In this document: piece after piece, positions 30,811-41,729 of the stretch
Layout of the letters: each line of letters begins with the position of its first letter
Position numbering within the stretch: position 1 is the stretch's first letter
Source: Ahaetulla prasina
Taxonomy: Eukaryota > Chordata > Lepidosauria > Squamata > Colubridae
Assembly: GCF_028640845.1 (NCBI RefSeq)
Contig: NC_080540.1
Span: 169,513,752-169,577,751 of the forward strand
Length of the DNA stretch: 64,000 nucleotides
Direction: 5' to 3'
Notes under the pieces: generated by a model
The model's input: only the letters and a program-made list of their open reading frames with translations
What the model was told of the DNA's origin: nothing
The model's database searches: none
Translations under genes and position numbers: made by a program

Positions 30811-30892
30811 ACCAGCACTGATGAGGTTAGTTAGTCAGGTAATGAAACAAGCAAGCAAACAATCAAACTCAAAGAGCACCCCAAGGGCTCTA
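30811..30892 (+). other. Hammerhead-like repeat, direct copy (Penelope-type)
   Basis: AGCA is followed by CTGATGA (30818-30824), a short stem II region, GAAAC (30844-30848) and then ACAAGCAAGC where an intact site would have GTC. It forms an inverted pair with the copy at 30615-30695. The order of boxes matches hammerhead ribozymes encoded by Penelope-like elements; this copy lacks the GUC cleavage site. Confidence 0.45.
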
Positions 30893-31718
30893 CAAGAAAA
30901 AAACAGTACTTTCTACATTTTTCCACGGAGAATTGCTATGAAAGATTCAAAGCGGGGAAAGTTTTTTAAAACAATAGAAAAGTCAACTATTTTCTCCTTG
31001 CTTTCCTTTCCTTGTCTCCCTAAGCGTGTTACACATGCCACAATCCTACAGCATACGTATCACCTTCATATGTCACAAAATAAACCTCATCTGGAAACAT
31101 CTTTCTTCTTAAATTTTTGAAATAGCATCACAACCTACCCAGGGAAATCTGTACCAAGATTCAGAGACACTCTAAACAAATGGGGGCTATCCGGTGGCTT
31201 TTGCACTTTGCATTTGTGGTGTCATATGGACCACAATACGTATGTATCCCTTTGTGTCCCAATCAGTGTACACCTAAGAACCTCATGGCCACTTGAAAGG
31301 ATACAGTTAATGTTGCTAGTTTCTGGGCAAGATTTGTTTAACTTGTACATATTTTAATCTTGTATTTTATATTTTATTTTGTACAGTATGCCTTATTTTA
31401 ATTGTGATGCTTCTGGCACGAATCAATCAATCTGTACCCAGGTCCATCTTTCTTCAGTATAACATCCAACTACAAAGTACTCTTACAAATCTTAGATCTT
31501 AATAAATATTCTTTACCTGGATGTTTTATTAAAAAAATTGTATTCAAATGATTTTTTAAAAAAATAAATATATTTCTTCAAAAGCAGAAGAAAATATTCA
31601 TTTTTGTGGCAGTTACACATTTGTCTTTTGTTATAATGAGACATGACCATACTGTTTGGTATTTATTTACTCCCATGAGTTTTGCACCTACAGATCCTAC
31701 CAGTCCATGGCTTCCAAC
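30893..31718. other. Nothing recognised
   Basis: AT-rich, with no exon or nameable repeat. Confidence 0.4.
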
Positions 31719-31726
31719 GTCTATGG

Positions 31727-32265
31727 CAGTGATGCCTAATCTTTTTGCCATCGCGTGCCAGGAGGGGGGAGCAAGGGGGGTTGCGCGCATGCATGCCCAC
31801 ACTCATAATTCTATGTGGGGGGTGGGGGGCGCTCCTGGCACGTGATGGCCCGGTAGCCCTGTTTTTCTCTCTCACCTAGCTCCAGAGCCTTTCTAGGAGT
31901 CAGGGGGAGAAAATGGCCTCCCCCCCCCCACCGAGGTCCTCTGGAGGCTGAAAACATTTGCCAGCTTCCAGTGGGACCGGAAGGCCCATTTTTTGCTGTT
32001 CCCAGCCTCCAGGGCCTCCAGAGGACCTCCGGGGGGGCAGGAAGCCATTTTTGCCCCCGCCCCAGACTCCTAGGGAGTCTCTGGAACCAGGTGAGAGAGA
32101 AAAATGGGTCTTCCCCACTACCACCCCCGAGGCCCTCCGGAGGCAGGAAACAGGCTGTTTCCCTACTTCTGGAGGGCCCAGAAGGCCTGAAGATGTGCAC
32201 GCCGGAGCTGAGCTCTCATGCCCACTGTTACGGCTGGCACGCGTGCCACAGGTTCGCCATCACAG
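31727..32265. mobile_element. hAT element (TTGGCGAACC family), copy 2
   Basis: The left end is CAGTGATGCC and the right end, reversed, CTGTGATGGCGAACC. A perfect 8-bp duplication gtctatgg flanks it (31719-31726 and 32266-32273). The GC-rich interior repeats CTCCAGAGG/CCTCCGGAGG words. It is the sister of 4485-4922. Confidence 0.88.
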
Positions 32266-32346
32266 GTCTATGGGATCAAAGTTCCTAAACATTATGGCCC
32301 TATGCCTTTCCCTGCCCAAGGAATTAAAAGAATTTAATCCATAGAG

Positions 32347-32424
32347 CAGGGGTCTCCAAGCATCGCTGGCTGGGGAATTCTGGGAGTTGAAGTCTACAAG
32401 TCCTCCCACGTTTGGAGACCCCTG
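32347..32424. mobile_element. Short hAT MITE (GGGTCTCCAA type)
   Basis: 78 bp, from CAGGGGTCTCCAAGC to TTTGGAGACCCCTG, with flanks ccatagag and acatagag (7 of 8). It contains GAATTCTGGGAGTTGAAGTC, shared with 41587-41719. Confidence 0.85.
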
Positions 32425-32951
32425 ACATAGAGGGATACACACACACAAATACGCACACAGAGACCTTTCTGACTCTCAAACCATGAAACTATTTCACCAC
32501 AAAAGCACTTTTTTTTTCATTATAGTGCATTAATGCCAGACTCATGATTCACTCTTCACTGTGTTGTTTGTTCTGATCTACCACTGCTTTTACCCGAATT
32601 CAAGAAATCACCCATGAGCTTCATAGCAGACAAAGAAAACTAAATTTACACAAATATCTTCAAATGTATTGACAAGTAAGTCTGTTATTCTTTATAGCAC
32701 AGCTTGGGCCAGGCCTTGGTGGGCATTGTGTTATTTACAATGATATAATATAATACAATATAATATAATAAATAATAATATTTTTTATTATTTGTATATA
32801 TAATATTATGTATCATTTGTAAAGAGAATACTCTTACCTTGGGCTCTGCCTAATGGAATTCTGCATTTGTTGTTACCTTTAATTTCATAAAGAAGGCAGG
32901 GAGGATTTTACTTACAATCCCACAGCCTACCTTCCAACATGTCCTCACTTG

Positions 32952-33130
32952 TTTATTTTTTTATTTTGTCACAACAGTATATATAAGCATAAGCATGAAG
33001 TAACTATATAATATATAGCATATATATATGAGTATAAGTATGTAATAACTATATAAATTGTATATAATGAAAGGAAACAGTAGGACAGGAACGGTAGGCA
33101 CGTTTGTGCTCTTATGCACGCCCCTGTACA
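32952..33130 (-). mobile_element. LINE family A 3' end, copy 2
   Basis: It starts with the tail reverse complement TTTATTTTGTCACAAC and continues to ACAGTAGGACAGGAACGGTA and GGCACGTTTGTG. Only the 3' UTR remains. Confidence 0.8.
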
Positions 33131-33321
33131 CGCCCTGTAAACCATATTATTTTCTCCAGGACAACCAGTTATAAATGTAAAAAATATTATTTCGAATAAG
33201 GCAGCTGATGACATGGAATTATATTTGGCATAACATGTTTGTGAAAAAGGAGAGAATTTTCCTGCTGTTAATGGAATTCCATGCTCAGAACATGATTCAT
33301 TTTGAAGAGCAACAGAAGATA

Positions 33322-33712
33322 TATAGGTAGTTCTTGACTTACAACCACAATTGAGCCCAAAATTTCTGTTGCTAAGTGAAAAATTTGTTAAGTGAATTTT
33401 ACCCTGTTTTATGACCTTTCTTGCCACCGTTGTTAAGTGACTCACTGTTGAGTTAGTAACATGGTTATTAAGTAAATCTGGCTTCCCGATTGACTTTGCT
33501 TGTCAGAATGTCAGAAAAGGTGATCACATAACTCTGGGAACTGCAGCCATCATAAATATGAGTCAATTTCCAGGCTTCTGAATTTTGATCACATGACCAT
33601 GGGGATGCTGCAATGGTCATAAATGTGAAAAACTATCATGTCACTATTTTCAGTGCTGTTGTAACTTCAAATGGTCACTGAAAGAAATGTTGTAAGTTGA
33701 GGACTACCTGTA
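33322..33712. mobile_element. TA-flanked MITE (GGTAGTTCTTGACTTACAAC type)
   Basis: The left end is TATAGGTAGTTCTTGACTTA and the right end GTTGAGGACTACCTGTA. The terminal inverted repeats start with TA, as Tc1/mariner-like MITEs do. The interior is full of GTTAAGTGA-type words. It is related to 20365-20776. Confidence 0.78.
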
Positions 33713-33890
33713 TTACATCGCAAATGAATTCCAAACAGTTTTGAACTGGGGTTTGTGTTTGTGTTTGTGGGGAAAGGATTCATCCAGACAACATATTGAA
33801 CCTGGTTAAGAATTAATCCATTTGGAAAAGTGGCAGAAAAGGTTGAATCATGCTGAACCAAATAAACCTGTTCACATAAGACACTAAGAG

Positions 33891-35060
33891 CAGGGGTGAA
33901 ATGCTTCTGGTTCAGACCAGCTCGTGCGATCCAGCAGCGATGGCGGCTGCTGGTTCGGAGGACCGGTAGCAAAAATCATTGGCCTCACCCCCCCTGCCTC
34001 TGCTGAGCCGTACCATCAGCAGAGGGTGTTTTTTTTAACTTTTAAAAGCCGGCTTTTCTTCAGCCGAAACATGCCTTTAAAAGTAAAAAAAAGCCTGCCC
34101 CTCAGCTGAAATCGGCAGAGCCTTTAAACTTAAAAAAAAATTAAAGTCTCCTCTGGCGATCTCACCTGAGTTTCTCATCAGCAGAACCTTACTTGTACTC
34201 TTACTTGTAGAAAACATCAGGCACTTACCTGATTACTGATGAACACATGGCTTTTTTTCCAGCCGGAAAGCCCCAGTTTCACTTTCAGCCAGACAGATTC
34301 AATTGCTTAGTTAATCTATTTCCTCATGATCAACTAATGCTGGCTGGCTTTGCTGGCTGAGGAACTCTGGGAACTGAAGTCTAAAATAAAATAAAATAAA
34401 TAAAATAAAATAAAATAAAATAAAATAAAATAAAATAAAATAAAATAAAATAATAAAATAAAATAAAATAAAATAAAATAAAATAAAATAAAATAAATAA
34501 AATAAAATAAAATAAAATAAAATAAAATAAAATAAAATAAATAAAATAAAATAAAATAAAATAAAATAAAATAATAAAATAAATAAAATAAAATAAAATA
34601 AAATAATAAAATAAAATAAAATAAAATAAAATAAAATAAAATATTTGTGCAGCTTTCTGAGATTTGGTCTGTTTTTGTAGTGTTTCACTCTAACTACACG
34701 AACACACAAAATCTCAGAAAGCTGTATGTGGCATTTTGTGTGTGTGTGTGTGTGTGTATCAGTTGTGTTGTGGGTGTGTAAAGTGTGAAAGTTGGTTTTT
34801 GAGCTTTTTGTGGCTGTGTGAAGTGTGAAGTGCAGCTGCTTTTACATTGTGTGTGAGTCAGTTGTGTTATGTTGTGTTGTGTGTGTGTAAAGTGTGAAAG
34901 TTGGTTTTTGGTACCTCTTATTGTTTTGTATACTTTGTTTATTATTTTTATTATTTATTGTTATTGGCCACGCCACCCAGTCATCTGACCACCAAGCCAC
35001 GCCCACCAATTAAGCCACGTCCACAGAACCGATAGGGAAAATTTTTAGATTTCACCCCTG
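33891..35060. mobile_element. Long hAT-family element with AAAAT array
   Basis: It begins CAGGGGTGAAATGCTTCTGG and ends TTTTTAGATTTCACCCCTG. The flanks actaagag and actaaggg (7 of 8) show it is one insertion of 1170 bp. It contains a large AAAAT microsatellite (34383-34642), TG-rich repeats, and no transposase. A second copy, reversed, is at about 55606-56544. Confidence 0.85.
34383..34642. repeat. (AAAAT)n microsatellite, ~260 bp
   Basis: About 50 AAAAT units with occasional AAAT units. It lies inside the hAT element; the paralogous position at 56100-56140 has only a short run. The Phe/Ile/Leu-rich frame over it is an artefact. Confidence 0.95.
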
Positions 35061-35790
35061 ACTAAGGGGTTTACATCTTGGTGGTTCTCCACAATGTAAC
35101 CTGATTAGATGCATTGCATGAATACAGCCCCTGCATCTGTCCTCTTTCAAATATTTTTTTATTTGTTAGATTTGTCTCCTGCCATTTTACCTCCAGCAGC
35201 ATTGCGTAGACTTCCCTTTTTCCCACAATGACCCTACAAGATGGACAAAACTAACAATTTGTCAGTTTTCATGGATGAGTGTGTGCTTGAACCTGGGATT
35301 CAGATGTTGAATATTACATAATACATAATATTAAACTCTTCCCATTGTCTCCCCTCATATTTTGAAATTTTAATTTGAAAGCCCAACCTTAAAGCAGTTA
35401 ATTTTGATTCTAAGAAATGTGATTTATGGTTTTCCACCTCTTTCCATCTATGAGATGTTCGCTTCTTCTTATCATCGCTTTGGTGGTGGTTCATATTTCA
35501 TAATCAACGTTGAACATTTAGCAATCAGTTGTCAGAGCAACATGAAGCAGAATGTTGAAAGAAGCACTTGTGCACTGCAGCGACTAGGATGACTCATTAA
35601 GTGCTTCTCTTGCACAACTTGGCCAAGTATCAAGGGGGATCATTAAGCCATAAAAGTGTTTTGAAGTTTCAAACTGTGAGTGAGAGAGAGAAGATGGTTT
35701 ATATCAGCCTATGCTCTTGGGACATCTCACCCAGATTACATCTTCCTGTTGAATATAGTTTCTGCCAGGACTATGTGATCCTTCCTATGT
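35061..35790. other. Nothing recognised
   Basis: No exon or nameable repeat is seen. Confidence 0.4.
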
Positions 35791-35805
35791 AAGGAATTGA
35801 TGATA

Positions 35806-35880
35806 TTAACCAACCTTAGCTGACCTAGAAAACTAAGCAGCCTGGTTAGAATTTGGATCCAGAAAATCCCAAGGCGTTCT
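35806..35880 (+). mobile_element. 5S rRNA-like segment (5S-derived SINE or pseudogene)
   Basis: GACCTAGAAAACTAAGCAGC, CTGGTTAGAATTTGGATCC and AGAAAATCCCAAGG match in order the internal-promoter half of 5S rRNA (GATCTCGGAAGCTAAGCAGG, CTGGTTAGTACTTGGATGG). Bases between AGCAG and CCTGG are missing. It is too diverged for a functional gene. It is followed by an ATTCC-type microsatellite. Confidence 0.5.
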
Positions 35881-35966
35881 GTTCTGTTCCATTCTATTCC
35901 GTTCCATTCCGTTCTATTCCGCTCCGCTCCACTCCACTCCATTCCAATATTCTGTTCTATTCTGTA
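35880..35966. repeat. (ATTCC/GTTCC)n microsatellite
   Basis: Imperfect pentamer array of TTCCR/CTCCR units. Confidence 0.9.
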
Positions 35967-36077
35967 GTTGCCCATCTCAACAAGTGACCATGTTCACCAT
36001 GTGTGCTTAGGTTTAAGTCCAATAAAGATTTTGGGGCTTTATTTAGAGAAAGGATGTGAAATATTCCATAATAATAA

Positions 36078-36435
36078 AGGTAAATGTAAAGGTTCCCCCT
36101 TGCACATATGTGCTAGTCATTCCCGACTCTAGGGGGTGGTGCTCATCTCCGTTTCAAAGTTGAAGAGCTAGCGCTGTCTGAAAACATCTCCGTGGTCATG
36201 TGGCCAGCATGAATTAAACGCCAAAGGCACATGGAACGCTGTTACCTTCCCACCAAAGGTGGCCCCTATTTTTCTACTTGCGTTTGTTACCTGCTTTTGA
36301 ACTGCTAGGTTGGCAGGAGCTAGGACAAGTAACGGGAGCTCACCCCGTTACGCGGAACTAGGTATTTGAACCGCTGACCTGCCGACCTTTCGATCAACAA
36401 GCTCAGCATCTTAGCCACTGAGCCACTGCGTCCCT
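36078..36435 (-). mobile_element. Sauria SINE, copy 2
   Basis: The 3' end (GGTAAATGTAAAGG, reverse of the Bov-B-like tail) is at the left and the tRNA-like head (GGGACGCAGTGGCTCAGTGG on the minus strand) at the right. It follows copy 1 closely along its full length. Confidence 0.92.
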
Positions 36436-36459
36436 TTTATAAGTATATAAATATATGCA

Positions 36460-36566
36460 GATAGATAGATAGCTAGATAGATAGATAGACAGACATATGA
36501 TATAGATATAGATATAGATATAGATATAGATATAGATATAGATATAGATATAGATATAGATATACT
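36460..36566. repeat. (GATA)n and (GATATA)n array
   Basis: GATA tetramers with a GACAGACA patch pass into a long run of GATATA hexamers (about 36498-36566). Confidence 0.92.
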
Positions 36567-36599
36567 TAGATATTCAATATATAAATACAATATATACTG

Positions 36600-37365
36600 A
36601 AACAGGTCGATTTTTATGAGACCTTAGTTCAGGATTTCCCAAATTTCCCCCTTTGGGTCAGTGCAGTAAGGGTCCAGGGAAGATGCGAAGAACCTTTTGG
36701 TTACATTGTTGCAATAAATCCACCTTTCCCAAACTTTCATTTTATTGTTTTCATTGTTCATTTGTGTACATTTCCATGTTTTGATTTTTAGGGAAGGTGT
36801 GTACATTACTACTACAGTAAAGCCGGCTTGGTGACTTTGGGCCAGTCATTTTTTCTTAACCCAACCTACCTCCCAAGATTGTTGTTGTTGCTATGGGGAA
36901 AATAGGAGGAGGAAGGAGAATTAGATATATTCCCCACCTTGTTGGTATGTATAAAGTAATAGAGATGGAATAAAAATCTAATATTTAAAGAGAGGTGGGA
37001 TGACAAACATTTAGGAGCTTCATTCTTAGATATATTGTTTATCTACCCAGGCTTTATTATCGGTATGTTATTTTCATGCTTTCTTAAATGCTCCATGTTT
37101 CTCTAACTTGTGTTCGTTTTGATACTAAGTAAAGTTTTTAAAAGGGAAATTCTCTGTGCTGGTGGAAAAAAAAAAACCTCACTGAAGGTGAGCACTGAAG
37201 ACAGCATTGGCAAACCATCCCAAAACACCGTGAGCTCAGATGGAGGACAATTTAATTTGATGAAAAGCATAAATGGTTCTAGCTAACTAAAATTTACTCC
37301 TTGAAGCAAATACTACACCCTGCTGCCCAGGCAGCTATTTTTCTACTGTTCCCCTCTTCTTCCAG
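36600..37365. other. Nothing recognised
   Basis: No exon or nameable repeat is seen between the GATA array and LINE copy 3. Confidence 0.4.
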
Positions 37366-37369
37366 GTAT

Positions 37370-38203
37370 CTAAAAGGAGACCCCAGCTTAGTCGAAAATT
37401 ACAGACCGATCTCTCTTTGCTGCGTCACCTGCAAAGTCATGGAATCAATCATCAACCAATCCATTACCTCACACTTAGAAACTAACAACCTACTCTCCAA
37501 TAAACAATTTGGTTTCAGGAAAAAATTATCATGTAACTTACAACTTCTCCACTGCAAAAACATATGGACTACAAATCTTGATCAAGGCAAATCAATAGAT
37601 GCAATCTACATAGACTTCTGCAAAGCTTTTGACTCAGTAGTACACGATAAACTTCTCCTAAAACTAATATCCTATGGCATCTCAGGACCCCTTCACAAAT
37701 GGATATCTGCTTTTCTGTCTAACAGACAACAAGTGGTCAAAATTGGCAATGCTTTATCAAATCCTGTTCCTGTCAAGAGTGGCGTTCCTCAAGGCAGCGT
37801 CCTTGGACCAACACTCTTTATACTATACATTAATGATCTTTGTGACCATATCTCAAGTAATTGTGTTCTCTTTGCTGACGATGTCAAACTATTTAACACC
37901 ACAGACAATACATCTATCATTCAAAACGACCTTGATCATCTAACCGCTTGGTCTAAAAATTGGCAGCTCCAAATTTCAACCAGCAAATGCTCAGTCTTAC
38001 ATATAGGAAAAAAGAACCCAAACACTAAGTACATACTAGATGGACATTACCTTACAGATGACCCCCATCCCGTTAAAGACCTTGGAGTTTTCATGTCAAA
38101 TGATCTAAGTGCCAAAGCCCACTGCAACTACATAGCAAAAAAAGCTCTAAGAGTTGTAAACCTAATCTTGTGTAGCTTCTTTTCCAAAACACCACACTAC
38201 TAA
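37370..38203 (+). pseudogene. LINE reverse transcriptase frame, frameshifted (family A copy 3)
   Basis: The open frame (displayed from 37301) covers the RT palm with both catalytic aspartate blocks. It is closed early by a single-base deletion relative to copy 1 in the CAAAAACACC run. The remaining C-terminal part is in another frame (38392-38682). Confidence 0.85.
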
Positions 38204-38866
38204 CCAGAGCATATAAAACATTTGCTAGACCAATTCTAGAATACAGCTCACCTGTTTGGAACCCTCACCACATCTCTGACATCAATACAATTGAACGTGT
38301 CCAGAAATATTTTACAAGAAGAGTTCTCCATTCCTCTGAAAACAATAAAATACCTTATCCCACCAGACTTGAAATCCTAGGCTTAGAAAACTTGGAACTC
38401 CATCGCCTTCGACAAGACCTAAGCTTAACTCACAGAATCATCTATTGTAATGTCCTTCCTGTTAAAGACTACTTCAGCTTTAATTGCAATAATACTAGAG
38501 CAACTATTAGATTTAAACTTAATGTCAACCGCTTTAATCTAGATTGCAGAAAATATGACTTCTGTAATAGAATCATCAGTGCTTGGAATACTTTATCTGA
38601 CTCTGTGGTCTCTTCCCATAATCCAAGCTTTAACCAAAAACTTTCTACTATTGACCTCACCCCATTCCTAAGAGGACCATAAGGGGCGTGCATAAGTGCA
38701 CAAATGTGCCTACCATTCCTGTCCTGTTGTTTTTTCTTTTCTTCTTCCTATATATATATATGCTTATACCTCCTTATATTTACTCATATATGTGTTTATA
38801 TACTACATATTCTTTTTGTATGATACCTACATATATTGTTGTGACAAAATAAATAAATAAATAAAT
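37370..38866 (+). mobile_element. LINE family A copy 3 (RT and 3' end)
   Basis: The homology begins at AAAGGAGACCCCAGC. The RT reads [36 protein letters not shown] and FADD, then a one-base deletion near 38190 (SFFSK then a stop) shifts the frame, and the C-terminus resumes at 38392. It ends TTGTGACAAAATAAATAAAT. Residue identity with copy 1 is very high. It preserves the empty site of the SINE found in copy 1. Confidence 0.9.
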
Positions 38867-39034
38867 CTAGCTGTGCCGCAATGAGTTTCTAAGGTTCATA
38901 AACATTTTGATAGTTGATCTGTCCATTATCAAAATGGATAGAAATTACAATATGGAAAATAAAAAACCCCACTCACTCATAAGACGAGGCCATCCATCCC
39001 ATTGCATAGCCTAGGTCAGAAAAAGAGGTAAAGG

Positions 39035-39320
39035 CAGGGGTGAAATCCAGCAGATTCTGACAGGTTCTGGAGAACCGGTAGCGGAAATTTTGAACAGTTC
39101 GGAGAACCAGTAGGAGAGATTTTGAGCAGTTCGGAGAACCGGCAAATACCACCTCTAGCTGGTCCCAGAGTGGGGGTGGGAATGGAGATTTTGCAATATC
39201 CTTCCCCCAGGAGTGGGGTGGGAATGGAGATTTTGAAGTATCCTTTCCCACCAAGCCACACCACACCCACTAAGCCACGCCCACAGAACCGGTAGTAAAA
39301 AAAATTGGATTTCACCACTG
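39035..39320. mobile_element. hAT MITE of the GGTGAAATCC family
   Basis: It begins CAGGGGTGAAATCCAGCAG and ends TTGGATTTCACCACTG, with flanks ggtaaagg and tgtaaagg (7 of 8). It carries a duplicated GGTGGGAATGGAGATTTTG block. Confidence 0.88.
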
Positions 39321-39328
39321 TGTAAAGG

Positions 39329-40374
39329 ATCTGAACGCTGATTTCGCAAAGAATCAGATTTAATATACAGCTGTCCCTGGAATTCTATCTTAACTACTTC
39401 TGAGCTTTTCTACTATAAAACTCCCAATCAGATATGCCAGTTGAGCTGGTTCCAATGTAGCCTGCCAGAAGAAACTTGATACATCTGCATTTCTTGCTTT
39501 GCACTCAGACCCGTTGGACACCTCTTTACTCATAGTTTCTCATTGCTGCCATGCTTCCACCCACACCAGCTACTTTGATTTCCACCCTGTTTCAGATGGA
39601 AGGAAGAAAATCCTACAAAATTGTTGCTTGAAAAGGCCTTCTGACTCAGCCTAATTTGCTGAAGACTAATAAGGAAGATGCACTGATTTGCTAGTTTCTG
39701 AAGGCACAACTATGGCTTTCTGTGAGCATTCAAATGCTGTTTTTCTTAGCGTTAATCTAACATGCTAGGAGAACATTTTATCATTGCAGCTTTGGGACAA
39801 CCATGATCTGGATGACTGAGAATCTCCATAGACATTCATGAACTACAAGTTCTGAAACCACTTTTGCAAAGCTGTATATCCTTAGACTTGAAGGACTTAG
39901 ACTTCAAGGAATCATAACCCATTCAATCTTATTTTAGGATGGGGTGTTGTTGCAATTATGGCATCCTTAATGAATGTCAATTTCTGCTAAAAATTTCTCC
40001 AATAAAAGTCTTTTCCAATTCAATTCCACCTCTCACAATCTACAACGAGGGCTCTTCAATCCAGCAAGCTACGGTAGTAGTAAGAGAACCAACATCAGGT
40101 TTCATAGGTGAAGTGGCAATATATAAATAAAACAAATGATTTTAAAAGGTGGAAATTACAACCCAGTATATACTGTATGTGTGTGTGTGTGGTTGAGGGA
40201 CTATAGGTATGGGGTTCCATAGAAGGAAAAATAACCAAAGCAACAGGTTTGTGGAATCCTAGTTGCTCCCTGAGTTGTGTTGTTTCCCTGCAGATGTTTC
40301 TTTGGTCTCAGTTAGGTGTTAGTGAGCCACTGTACATAAACAGAGAGCAAACACCACTCCCTTCTACCACTGAA
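39329..40374. other. Nothing recognised
   Basis: Includes a short (TG)n at about 40180. No exon or nameable repeat is seen upstream of the HNRNPK retrocopy. Confidence 0.4.
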
Positions 40375-41209
40375 GATGACAGAAGAGGCTGTCCTGTGGG
40401 GTTTCCAATGTGGGGCAGAGGGGGCTTTGATCGAATGCCTCAAGGCTGTGGTCGCCCCATGCCTCCACGAAGAGATTATGATGTTATGAGCCCTCACAGA
40501 GGACCGCCTCCACCTCCTCCAGGTCGTGGTGGTAGAGGTGGCAGCAGAGCTCGCAATCTTCCTCTTCCTCCCCCTCCTCCTCCTAGAGGCGGGAACCTTA
40601 TGTCTTATGATCGAAGAGGCAGACCTGGTGATCGTTACGATGGAATGATGAAGCAGTGTCATGTCAGTGCTTGTGATGACATAGAAACACCAGAAATGTT
40701 CGAGGGTGGATCAGGTTATGACTATTCTTACGCAAGGGGTCGTGGTTCTTACGGAGATCTTGGTGGACCCATCATTACGACACAAGTAACAATACCCAAA
40801 GACCTGGCTGGTTCTATTATTGGAAAAGGCGGTCAGAGGATTAAACAGATACACCACGAGTCAGGAGCTTCAATCAAAATTGATGAACCCTTAGAGGGCT
40901 CAGAAGATCAAATAATAACTATTACAGGCACACAGGATCAGATTCAAAATGCACAGTATTTACTGCAAAACAGTGTGAAGCAGTATGCAGATGTTGAAGG
41001 ATTCTAATGCAAGATATTTTTTCTTTTTTATAGTGTGAAGTAGTATTCTGGAAAGTTTTTCTAAGACTAGTGAAGAACTGAAGAAGTCCTGCACCTTTTT
41101 TTTTTTTTTCTTAAATCTGCTTCTGTTTAAAAAGCCAACATTCCTCTGCTTCATAGGTGTTCTGTATTTGAGGTGTAGTGAAATTTTTGCTGTCACCAGA
41201 TGTAATGTT
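40375..41209 (+). pseudogene. HNRNPK: HNRNPK processed retrocopy, 5' truncated
   Basis: An intronless frame from DDRRG (40375) to ADVEGF and stop (41005-41007) matches the C-terminal half of hnRNP K: the proline/RGG-rich linker ([20 protein letters not shown]), [23 protein letters not shown] and a full KH3 domain with the GKGG loop. Homology continues into the 3' UTR (AAAAAGCCAACATTCCTCTG) to about 41209. KH1, KH2 and the 5' part are absent. A segment between DGM and GGSG is rewritten and about nine codons shorter than the family. Several changes fit CpG decay (RHES to HHES, EDR to EDQ). The open frame extends upstream to 40249 through unrelated sequence. No poly(A) tail is left; the 3' end meets the repeat at 41205. 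Confidence 0.9.
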
Positions 41210-41290
41210 ACCTAGCTGGGTAATGAAACAACTGCAAGAAAATAACCAAGACAAGAGAGTATCAAGGACCCAACAATTCAACCTGAGCTA
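41205..41290 (+). other. Hammerhead-like repeat (Penelope-type), third copy
   Basis: GTTACCTAGCTGGGTAAT can form a stem II hairpin and is followed by GAAAC (41225-41229) and TGCAAGAAAATAACCAAG, as in the copies at 30.6-30.9 kb. The CUGAUGA box is replaced by HNRNPK 3' UTR sequence at the junction, so it is inactive. Confidence 0.45.
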
Positions 41291-41586
41291 CAAATATTTC
41301 TTCTGCTGGCAATAGACTTGATTGAGTTACAATTTGATTGAGTTGTATGAATCAAACTGGAGAAATGTCCTCCCTCCTAGGTCCATTGACTTGATGGCTG
41401 CAAGTGAATGCTAACATTCACATACACCTCACCTAATCGTAGTGAATCTTTCCTATTACTCAACATCCACTTCTTATCTCTCAACTCATTCATTTATTAC
41501 AAAATCAGTACAGCCGTTCCTTTTTTAAAAAGTCATCTTAAACTATGCAAAAACTCAACTAACATGCATGTATGTGTGATCTAAAG

Positions 41587-41719
41587 CCGGGTCTCCAACC
41601 TTAGCAACTTTAAGGCTTGTGAACTTCAACTCCCAGAGTTCCTCAGGCAGCAAAGCTGCCTGAGGAAATCTGGGAGTTGAAGTCCACAAGTCTTAAGTTA
41701 CCAAGGTTGGAGACTCCAG
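41587..41719. mobile_element. Palindromic hAT MITE (GGGTCTCCAACC type)
   Basis: The whole 133 bp is an inverted repeat: CTCCAACCTTAGCAACTTTA on the left mirrors TTAAGTTACCAAGGTTGGAG on the right, meeting at GCAGCAAAGCTGC. Flanks atctaaag and atttaaag (7 of 8) give the hAT 8-bp duplication. Confidence 0.85.
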
Positions 41720-41729
41720 ATTTAAAGCT

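Noticed and set aside
31600..32344. Several GC-rich overlapping frames
   Set aside because: They lie inside the hAT element at 31727-32265 and have no family pattern.
34311..34709. 132-residue Phe/Ile/Leu-rich frame
   Set aside because: Translation of the AAAAT microsatellite, no protein character.
40312..40662. Arg/Ser-rich minus-strand frame
   Set aside because: Antisense shadow of the HNRNPK proline/glycine-rich linker.
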